Positions 1-5,702 of a stretch of 6,152 nucleotides of DNA are shown in pieces. The number at the start of each line of letters is the position of its first letter. Position 1 is the stretch's first letter. The DNA comes from JAFAVN01 sp036378375 (GTDB taxonomy: Bacteria > Verrucomicrobiota > Verrucomicrobiia > Chthoniobacterales > JAFAMB01): positions 1 to 6,152 of the forward strand of contig DASUWQ010000360.1 of assembly GCA_036378375.1 (NCBI GenBank). The letters are read 5' to 3'. Both the position numbers and the translations under genes were made by a program. The notes below the pieces were generated by a model. The model was not told the DNA's origin. It ran no database searches and saw nothing but the letters and a program-made list of their open reading frames with translations.

Positions 1-127
1 GTCATCCCTGTGGTTAGGGAGCGAATGTAACTTTCGAGGCTCGCAAGCGCAGCAGCACTCCACGGTTTGGAACGCTAAAATCTGCGTAATCCATATAATC
101 TGTGGATCTTAAATTGGGGCTTCAAGT
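1..127. other. spacer downstream of mutS, no gene recognised
   Basis: This short stretch lies beyond the mutS stop codon. I see no supported gene. Plus-strand frame 1 could be the last nine codons of a gene entering from the left and ending at the TAA at 28-30, but this is too short to judge. The part at 79-110 is A/T-richer and carries two related stretches, AATCTGCGTAATC (79-91) and AATCTGTGGATC (97-108). A 5-bp inverted repeat (ATCCA 89-93, TGGAT 103-107) is too weak, and lacks an adjacent T-run, to be called a terminator for mutS. Confidence 0.6.
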
Positions 128-2761
128 TTAGCGATCACCAGGTTGAAAATCGAAAAGGGTCGGTTGGGGGCGGGAGTCTTCGGTTTTGGCTTTGCGCCGG
201 GGCAATTTCGCCTCAGCTAACCGGGGACGCCCCTGTGCGTTCAGTTCGGCGCTTTCGAGGTTAGCGAGAATCTCTTTGGCCCGATCTATCACCGCAACGG
301 GCAGACCGGCTAATCGCGCCACCTGAATACCGTAGCTTTTGTCGGCGGCTCCCTTTTGGATTTTGCGCAGAAAGATGATCCGGTCGTTCCATTCCCGAAC
401 CGCTACGTTGAAGTTCTTCACGCCAGCACACACCATTTCGAGTTCTGTCATCTCATGGTAGTGAGTCGCGAAAAGAGTGCGTGCCCGCACGACGTCGTGC
501 AGATATTCCGCCACGCTCCACGCGATGGATAGACCGTCAAAGGTGGAGGTTCCCCGTCCGATCTCATCCAAGATAATGAGACTTCGCTCGGTCGCATTGT
601 TGACGATGTTGGCGGTCTCGTTCATCTCCACCATGAAGGTGGACTGACCGCGAGCCAAGTCATCCGAGGCGCCCACCCGGGTAAAAATGCGGTCGACGAT
701 GCCGATGGTAGCAGCTTTAGCGGGGATGAAACTCCCTATTTGAGCCATTAGCACTAAAAGGGCGACTTGCCGGATATAGGTCGATTTGCCGGCCATATTG
801 GGACCTGTGATCAAGAGTAAGCGATTCGCGTCCCCGTCCAGCAGGCAATCGTTAGGAACAAACTTTTCTTCAGTTAAATTCTGATCCAGGACCGGATGAC
901 GGCCCTCGACGATGTGCAGGACGGTATCAGCACTTATTTCCGGCTGGCAATAGCCGAAAAGACGAGCGCTTTCAGCCAGGCTGGCGACGAAATCGAGCTG
1001 AGCAACAGCCCGGGCAGTCTCCTGTAGTGGCCCCAGATAGCCCAGCGTGAACTCGCGCAATTTCAAGAAAAGCTGGTACTCGAGCTGTTTAGAGCGTTCA
1101 TCGGCTCCGAGGACCTTGGCTTCGAACTCTTTCAAGTCCGGCGTGATAAAGCGTTCGCCGTTTACTGTGGTTTGTTTCCGAATGTAATCGGCAGGAACCG
1201 CACCGAGATTTGCTTTGGTAATCTCAATAAAATAACCAAAAACTGAATTGTACCGGACCTTTAAAGATTTTATGCCGGTTCGATCAATCTCTTTCTGCTG
1301 AAGCTCTGCGATCCACTCTTTGCCGCTCCCGGACATCTGACGCAATTCGTCCAGATCCGCATCGTAACCGGATCGGAAAATGCCGCCTTCCTTAACGGTA
1401 GCCGGCGGTTCGTCCTCAATAGCGGCCCGGAGCCGTTCCAATAGGTCGGGTAAGAGATGGATATTGGACAGGATTTCGTGACAGAGTGAGTCCTCCTCCT
1501 TCGCCACCCGTGAAACAGGCGGTGCGAAGCGTGGCGAGGCGTCGGAGGACAAGTTCGCCTTCGCTGCCGGTAAAGTAGACGGAGTGGACTGAGTAGACGC
1601 AGTGGACTTGGTGGGCTCAGATGGTTCGCGCGCGAAGAGGGCGGTTTTTCCCAGCGCGGTTAAATGGTCCACAAGAGGAGGCAGCGCTTCCAACGAGTGA
1701 CGAATCGCAGCCAGATCGCGGGGACCGCCGGTCCCTTGGCTGACCCGGCTCAAGGTTCGTTCAACATCGCGCACGCCACGCATTGATTCCCGGCAGGCAT
1801 TTAAGAGAAACGGCTGCTCTAGAAACCGGGCGACTAGTCCTTGGCGACGACGGATTTTTTCAAGGTTCCGCAGGGGCTTAAGAATTGACTCGCGGAGCAG
1901 ACGGGCCCCCATCGGCGTCACGGTGCGATCGAGAGCCCGTAACAGACTCGTGTCGCGCCGATCGTCCCGTCTTCCGATCAACTCGAGGTGGCTGTGCGTG
2001 GTGGCATCCAGGGCCACAAATTCATCTGCCAGATAGACTCCTATTGTCCGGATATGCTCGGTCGATCGGCGCAGCTGATTTTTGAGGTAATGGATAATGG
2101 CTCCAGCAGCGCCGACACCGGCCGCCAGCGAGGCGCAACCGAATCCGTCCAAAGATTGCACCTGGAATTGTTCGCGCAGCAGCTCAGTCGCTTGCTCGAT
2201 CTCGAAAGCGTACCCGTCGTAAGCGGTACCTTCCGCGAAACCATCCATGGCATCAGGACGAATCAATTCTGTGGGCGAGAATCGAGCCAGTTCGTCTTGC
2301 AATGCGCCCTGACTATCCATTTCCGCTACTCGAAATTCGCCTGTGCTAACGTCAATCAGGGCCAACCCAAATCGATTCTTTGCGCGATTGATCGCAGCTA
2401 GAAAATTGTTCTGTTTCGACTCGAGAAGATTGAGATCGCTAACTGTCCCCGGGCTGATGATCTGGGATACTTTCCTTTCAACGATCTTCCCTGGCTGCGG
2501 TTCACTGACTTGATCACAAATCGCGACCCGGTGTCCGGCCTTGATCAATTTGCCGATATAGGCTTCTGCGGCATGGAATGGGACGCCGCACATCGGCATA
2601 CCATTTCGCTTGGTCAACGCGACCCCAAGAATGTCGGCAGCGAGCTTGGCATCGTCGAAAAAGAGCTCGTAGAAGTCACCCAGCCGAAAAAGGAGAAGCG
2701 TACCCTTGGGCAGCGAGCGCCGGATGCTTTGATACTGCTGCATCATCGGAGTCCCTGACAT
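128..2761 (-). CDS. mutS: DNA mismatch repair protein MutS
   Basis: Complete 877-residue MutS, close to the usual 850-880. As a dimer it binds mispairs and small loops and, on ATP binding, becomes a sliding clamp that recruits MutL in the cytoplasm. The N-terminal domain has the mismatch-reading F-x-E motif (F30-Y-E32, within GDFYELF). Connector and core/lever domains follow (about 110-540), with the clamp region near 460-520. The ATPase domain has Walker A GPNMAGKST (653-661), the segment DDLARGQSTFMVEM (700-713), Walker B LIILDEIGRGTST (728-740; D732, E733) and the conserved FATHYHE histidine (H767). QPTLF at 866-870 fits the beta-clamp-binding pentamer. The start matches the family opening TPMMQQY; upstream the frame closes at TGA (2795-2797) with no other start codon, and no clear Shine-Dalgarno is visible. 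The oddity is an S/T/P-rich linker at about 377-424. MutL is not in the window. No frameshift is seen. Confidence 0.98.
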   Translation of the reverse strand: MSGTPMMQQYQSIRRSLPKGTLLLFRLGDFYELFFDDAKLAADILGVALTKRNGMPMCGVPFHAAEAYIGKLIKAGHRVAICDQVSEPQPGKIVERKVSQIISPGTVSDLNLLESKQNNFLAAINRAKNRFGLALIDVSTGEFRVAEMDSQGALQDELARFSPTELIRPDAMDGFAEGTAYDGYAFEIEQATELLREQFQVQSLDGFGCASLAAGVGAAGAIIHYLKNQLRRSTEHIRTIGVYLADEFVALDATTHSHLELIGRRDDRRDTSLLRALDRTVTPMGARLLRESILKPLRNLEKIRRRQGLVARFLEQPFLLNACRESMRGVRDVERTLSRVSQGTGGPRDLAAIRHSLEALPPLVDHLTALGKTALFAREPSEPTKSTASTQSTPSTLPAAKANLSSDASPRFAPPVSRVAKEEDSLCHEILSNIHLLPDLLERLRAAIEDEPPATVKEGGIFRSGYDADLDELRQMSGSGKEWIAELQQKEIDRTGIKSLKVRYNSVFGYFIEITKANLGAVPADYIRKQTTVNGERFITPDLKEFEAKVLGADERSKQLEYQLFLKLREFTLGYLGPLQETARAVAQLDFVASLAESARLFGYCQPEISADTVLHIVEGRHPVLDQNLTEEKFVPNDCLLDGDANRLLLITGPNMAGKSTYIRQVALLVLMAQIGSFIPAKAATIGIVDRIFTRVGASDDLARGQSTFMVEMNETANIVNNATERSLIILDEIGRGTSTFDGLSIAWSVAEYLHDVVRARTLFATHYHEMTELEMVCAGVKNFNVAVREWNDRIIFLRKIQKGAADKSYGIQVARLAGLPVAVIDRAKEILANLESAELNAQGRPRLAEAKLPRRKAKTEDSRPQPTLFDFQPGDR
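1575..1619. repeat. 9-bp minisatellite, five imperfect units, inside mutS
   Basis: Five consecutive 9-bp units read on the plus strand: GTAGACGGA, GTGGACTGA, GTAGACGCA, GTGGACTTG and GTGGGCTCA. Nine is a multiple of three, so on the mutS strand the array encodes tripeptides of the form S-T-x (STA STQ STP STL, residues 386-397) and unit gain or loss would keep the frame. Units 1 and 3 differ at one base and units 2 and 4 at two, which suggests that an 18-bp dimer also duplicated. It lies in a linker between conserved core-domain helices, where length change is likely tolerated. Confidence 0.8.
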
Positions 2762-2780
2762 GCCGGCGAGCTTACGCTTG

Positions 2781-2805
2781 AGGAGTTCAGGAGTTCAAGG
2801 AGTTC
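2781..2805. repeat. 8-bp direct repeat AGGAGTTC x3 in the mutS leader
   Basis: AGGAGTTC occurs perfectly at 2781-2788, 2789-2796 and 2798-2805, and a fourth AGGAG-containing stretch (AGGAGG) lies at 2815-2820. The array begins 20 bp upstream of the mutS ATG. In the mutS transcript it reads as repeated GAACTCCT, so the leader is rich in CUCCU, which resembles the anti-Shine-Dalgarno sequence. Whether this affects translation is unknown. Confidence 0.75.
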
Positions 2806-2900
2806 GCGGCATTCAGGAGGGGAAATGGATGATTTGTTGTTTCGCGTCCGCCGTGTATAGACTGGTGTGTGGAGCGCTGCCTCGCTTGGCCGGTGGTACT

Positions 2901-3180
2901 CTGGAGGGGAGCCGCCTTTACCCGGCCGCCATTTGCACGCACGTTCTTGAACCCGCGTTTACCAGGTGGGCGTGTCGAGCAGGCGACTCCCGCGAAGTCT
3001 CCTGACGTAGCTACAATGCCCCGCGATTCCCTTCTTTTTGTACCAATGCGACACAACAAGGCCAAACGGCATCGTGAGACGTTTCCGGGAGCCGCCCGCT
3101 AGACAACTCTGCGAAATAGGACGGTTGTTTGCGGGATCAGTTCAGGCTACGGGCAACGTTCAGAAGCGGCTCCCCTCCAG
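2901..3180. repeat. 280-bp non-coding segment bounded by a 15-bp perfect inverted repeat
   Basis: CTGGAGGGGAGCCGC at 2901-2915 is repeated exactly in inverse orientation at 3166-3180. The match continues imperfectly outwards (6 of the next 10 bases). The same core appears a third time as GGGAGCCGC at 3087-3095. The interior has no recognisable gene or transposase. This layout fits a small non-autonomous element (MITE-like), or two inverted copies of a dispersed intergenic repeat. I found no obvious target-site duplication in the flanks (GGTACT on the left, GTTCCG on the right), so element status is unproven. Confidence 0.5.
3095..3135. other. predicted hairpin in intergenic region
   Basis: CCCGC (3095-3099) pairs with GCGGG (3131-3135) and, after a one-base bulge at 3100, AGACAAC (3101-3107) pairs with GTTGTTT (3124-3130) with one G-U pair. 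This gives about 12 pairs closing a 16-nt loop. It sits inside a longer-range pairing of GGGAGCCGC (3087-3095) with GCGGCTCCC (3166-3174). There is no T-run after it, so it is not a standard rho-independent terminator. It could belong to a repeat element or a structured leader. Confidence 0.4.
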
Positions 3181-3225
3181 GTTCCGACCGAGTCGGCCTT
3201 GCAACTGAGACCGCGCTCCACAACC

Positions 3226-3261
3226 ATCGATAAAACCGTATTCGCAGCGCGTTTTATCGAT
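3226..3261. promoter_or_regulatory. operator-like 11-bp inverted repeat upstream of the aas-like gene
   Basis: ATCGATAAAAC (3226-3236) and GTTTTATCGAT (3251-3261) are perfect inverted copies separated by 14 bp. Each arm contains the self-palindrome ATCGAT, and the arm centres are about 25 bp apart. The right arm covers the position where a -35 element would lie for the -10 box at 3275-3280. That placement is what one expects of a repressor operator; an RNA hairpin is the alternative if transcription starts further upstream. No regulator gene is in the window, and I do not recognise the site as belonging to a known family. Confidence 0.5.
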
Positions 3262-3274
3262 TGGATAGATTCAA

Positions 3275-3280
3275 TACAAT
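3275..3280 (+). promoter_or_regulatory. candidate -10 box TACAAT for the aas-like gene
   Basis: TACAAT differs from the sigma-70-type consensus TATAAT at one base and lies in a locally A/T-rich stretch. At a 17-bp spacer the -35 position is TTTTAT (3252-3257), a poor match that lies in the palindrome arm. Transcription would start near 3286-3288, leaving a leader of only about 10 nt before the ATG at 3297. Confidence 0.4.
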
Positions 3281-3288
3281 GATGCATT

Positions 3289-3292
3289 GAGG
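3289..3292 (+). promoter_or_regulatory. weak ribosome binding site for the aas-like gene
   Basis: GAGG lies 4 nt before the ATG at 3297, a short spacing. It supports the chosen start over the in-frame ATG at 3321 (M9), which has no better site. The GAGG and the start codon fall between and within a 5-bp inverted repeat (ATGCA 3282-3286, TGCAT 3294-3298), but the stem is short. Confidence 0.4.
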
Positions 3293-3296
3293 CTGC

Positions 3297-5702
3297 ATGA
3301 ATAGTTCTAGTCGGACGCAGATGAAGACCATCATTCCGCTCGGAATTGGTTTCTTCTTGCTACTCGCAACTTTTTGGCTTTTCTCACAATCCGCCTTTCT
3401 TCCACGATGGTGCCGTCCATGGCAATATGCGCCCCGCAATTTGGAAGCGGTGGAGTACTGTATACCGCTGCTTCTAATAACTGGTTTTTTTGCGATGCCC
3501 ACCCCTCTCGGTCATAGTCTCCGCGAGAAGATTTTTCGTTCCGTAGCGAGTGTCCTGGTGCGCATTTTCTATCGGGTCAGAAGATTTGGCCTGGAGAATC
3601 TGCCGGAAGGCGGCTTCCTCCTGCTGCCTAATCATATGAGCTATGTGGACGCGGTGGTGCTCCAACTCGCTTGTCCGCGGCCCATCCGCTTCGTGGTGCA
3701 TGAGTCGATCTATCAGGTCAAATGGCTGACGCCGATTTTCAAACTGGTTCGAGCGATTCCGATCTCCAGCGTCCGCGCGAAAGACGCGATCAGGGCGGCA
3801 GCAAACCAAATTAAAGCCGGCGAAATCGTTTGTATCTTTCCCGAGGGAGAACTCAGCCGGACCGGCGTATTGATCAAACTTCGCAAAGGGTTTGAGCTGG
3901 TTGCGCGGCTGGCCGACGCACCGGTCGTACCGATTTGGTTGGACGGTCTTTGGGGATCGATTTTTTCTTTCGAACGCGGACGGTATTTCTTCAAATGGCC
4001 GCGCCGGGTTCCTCAACACATCACCATTGCGTTTGGCAAACCGATCGAACCGCGCGCAATCGACATCACGGTGGCACGGCAGGAACTGCTGGAGCTGGGC
4101 GAGTTCTGCTTCCAGCAGCGCCCGGAGATACGGCGCCACTTAGGACGAGTGACTATCCGGGGATTAAAAAAGAAACAATTCGAAGTCGGCGTGATCGATG
4201 GGATGGACGGGCGGCAGGTCAAGCGAGGCGACCTGTTAGCAGCGAGCATTGCCCTGAGTCGCTGGATAAAACGCAATGTTCCAGATCAGCGAGTAGCGGT
4301 GGTTTTACCGCCAGGAGCCGGCGCGGTGGTCGCAAACATCGCAGTCACGCTGGCGAATAAAACGCCGGTCAATCTCAACTTTACCGCCGGACGGGCGGCC
4401 TTGGAGTCGGCCATCCGAAACGGGGAGATTGCGCACGCTATCTCCGCTAAACCGGTCATGAAGCGGTTGATGGATTTCCCGTGGCCACAAAATGTATCTC
4501 GCCTCGAAGAAATGATGCCGGAGCTTAGGCCGCGGATTGTTCTCTGGCGAATCGTAGCCATGCTGACCCCTTCCTGGCTACTGGGTTCCATCCTTGGTCT
4601 ACCTAGTGTGGGCGACCAACGTGAAGCAGTCCTGCTATTCACCAGCGGATCGTCCGGTGAGCCTAAAGGGGTCATTCTTACCCATCGCAGCATCCTCGGA
4701 AACATCGCTCAGTTCAGCGGGTACCTGAACCAGACTAAGGACGACGCCATCATGGCTTCGCTGCCTTTCTTCCATTGTTTCGGGTGCACGGTGACACTTT
4801 GGTACCCGATTACAGAGGGAGTCAGGATGGTGACTTATCCGACTCCGGTGGACGTGGTGAAGAACGCGGAGCTCGTAGAAAAACACCAAATAACCTTGCT
4901 AATCACAACGCCAACTTTTCTGCGGGGTTATCTGCGCCGAACTCAACCGGAGCAGTTCAAGAGTCTCAAGATCTTGATTGTGGGAGCTGAGAAGTTGTCT
5001 CGTGACCTCGCGGAGACTTTTGAAGCACGTTTCGGTTTTCCCGTATACGAAGGTTACGGCCTGACCGAGACCGCACCTGTGGTTAGTGTAAATCTTCCGG
5101 ATCCGTTGCCGAGTCATCCAGACGATACGATTCAACCCGCGTCGCGTCCGGGCTCGGTTGGCAAACTCCTGCCGGGCCAAGCTGCTCGGATTCGAGACGC
5201 TGAGACAGACGCACTTTTGCCGAGTACAGAGCTCGGCATGCTCTGGCTCAAAGGCCCAAATATTTTCGAGGGTTATCTGAACCAAGCGCAACGGACGGCG
5301 GAGGTACTTGAAGAAGGCTGGTTTAAAACCGGTGATTTAGCGCGGATCGATGAAGATGGATTTCTGTACATCGAGGGGCGGCTTTCACGTTTCTCCAAAA
5401 TCGGTGGCGAAATGGTTCCGCATGAAACCCTCGAGGCAGCGATCAACAAACAGTTTAACTTCGAATCCGAGGAAGAACGCGCTGTGGCCGTCGTTGGTAT
5501 TCCCGACGAAGCGAAAGGCGAAGCTTTAGTTCTTTTGACCGCGTGCGAGGTCAAACCAGAAATTCTCCGGGAGAAACTTTTGGCCGCCGGGTTACCGAGC
5601 TTGTGGATTCCGAAGAAGATAAAACCCGTCGAACAGATTCCGGTGCTGGGCTCCGGCAAACTCGATCTGGGCCGGTGTAAGGAATTGGCGCTGGCAGAGT
5701 GA
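3297..5702 (+). CDS. Aas-like bifunctional acyltransferase / acyl-ACP synthetase
   Basis: 801-residue fusion of a PlsC-type acyltransferase and an AMP-forming acyl ligase, the layout of Aas (2-acylglycerophosphoethanolamine acyltransferase / acyl-ACP synthetase). Aas activates fatty acid with ATP, loads it on ACP and re-acylates lysophospholipid at the inner membrane. Two hydrophobic segments (about 11-29 and 54-68) probably anchor the protein. The acyltransferase (about 85-260) has NHMSYVD (H113, D118: the HX4D motif), RAIPISSVR (152-160), FPEGELSRTG (181-190) and a VVPIW block (210-214). The ligase (about 310-795) has P-loop TSGSSGEPKG (449-458), YEGYGLTET (584-592), GWFKTGD (674-680), the GR at 694-695, KIGGEMV (701-707) and the C-terminal catalytic lysine K788 in GSGKLDL. 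All key residues are present, so the gene looks functional. E. coli Aas is 719 residues; the extra length is mainly the N-terminus. No LplT-type flippase is fused or adjacent. Lysophospholipid preference and carrier (ACP or CoA) are inferred from family only. Confidence 0.93.
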   Translation: MNSSSRTQMKTIIPLGIGFFLLLATFWLFSQSAFLPRWCRPWQYAPRNLEAVEYCIPLLLITGFFAMPTPLGHSLREKIFRSVASVLVRIFYRVRRFGLENLPEGGFLLLPNHMSYVDAVVLQLACPRPIRFVVHESIYQVKWLTPIFKLVRAIPISSVRAKDAIRAAANQIKAGEIVCIFPEGELSRTGVLIKLRKGFELVARLADAPVVPIWLDGLWGSIFSFERGRYFFKWPRRVPQHITIAFGKPIEPRAIDITVARQELLELGEFCFQQRPEIRRHLGRVTIRGLKKKQFEVGVIDGMDGRQVKRGDLLAASIALSRWIKRNVPDQRVAVVLPPGAGAVVANIAVTLANKTPVNLNFTAGRAALESAIRNGEIAHAISAKPVMKRLMDFPWPQNVSRLEEMMPELRPRIVLWRIVAMLTPSWLLGSILGLPSVGDQREAVLLFTSGSSGEPKGVILTHRSILGNIAQFSGYLNQTKDDAIMASLPFFHCFGCTVTLWYPITEGVRMVTYPTPVDVVKNAELVEKHQITLLITTPTFLRGYLRRTQPEQFKSLKILIVGAEKLSRDLAETFEARFGFPVYEGYGLTETAPVVSVNLPDPLPSHPDDTIQPASRPGSVGKLLPGQAARIRDAETDALLPSTELGMLWLKGPNIFEGYLNQAQRTAEVLEEGWFKTGDLARIDEDGFLYIEGRLSRFSKIGGEMVPHETLEAAINKQFNFESEEERAVAVVGIPDEAKGEALVLLTACEVKPEILREKLLAAGLPSLWIPKKIKPVEQIPVLGSGKLDLGRCKELALAE

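Larger units (their letters stand above)
2762..3296. other. intergenic region between divergent mutS and aas-like genes
   Basis: 535 bp separate the two start codons. No ORF here looks like a conserved protein. The contents are an 8-bp triplicate repeat beside the mutS start, a 280-bp segment bounded by a 15-bp inverted repeat, a predicted hairpin, and an operator-like palindrome plus promoter for the plus-strand gene. A mutS promoter must lie here too. The only -10-like sequence I noted is TATACA on the minus strand (plus 2854-2859), without a convincing -35, so I do not call it. Confidence 0.7.

Noticed and set aside
89..107. Terminator hairpin for mutS
   Set aside because: Only 5 pairs, A/T-containing, and no adjacent T-run on the mutS strand.
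1575..1619. CRISPR-like array
   Set aside because: Units are 9 bp, directly adjacent without spacers, and in frame within mutS.
1988..2401. 137-codon plus-strand open frame opposite mutS
   Set aside because: It lies opposite conserved MutS coding sequence, has no recognisable domain, and is a by-product of codon use.
2854..2859. mutS -10 box (TATACA on the minus strand)
   Set aside because: No acceptable -35 at 16-18 bp; a single hexamer match is not enough.
2787..3065. 92-codon minus-strand open frame upstream of mutS
   Set aside because: It crosses the inverted-repeat arm and the 8-bp repeat array, is rich in Arg/Gly/Thr, and resembles translated repeat DNA; no family recognised.
3474..4139. 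221-codon minus-strand open frame opposite the acyltransferase domain
   Set aside because: The plus strand here encodes all the conserved acyltransferase motifs; the antisense translation has no recognisable domain.
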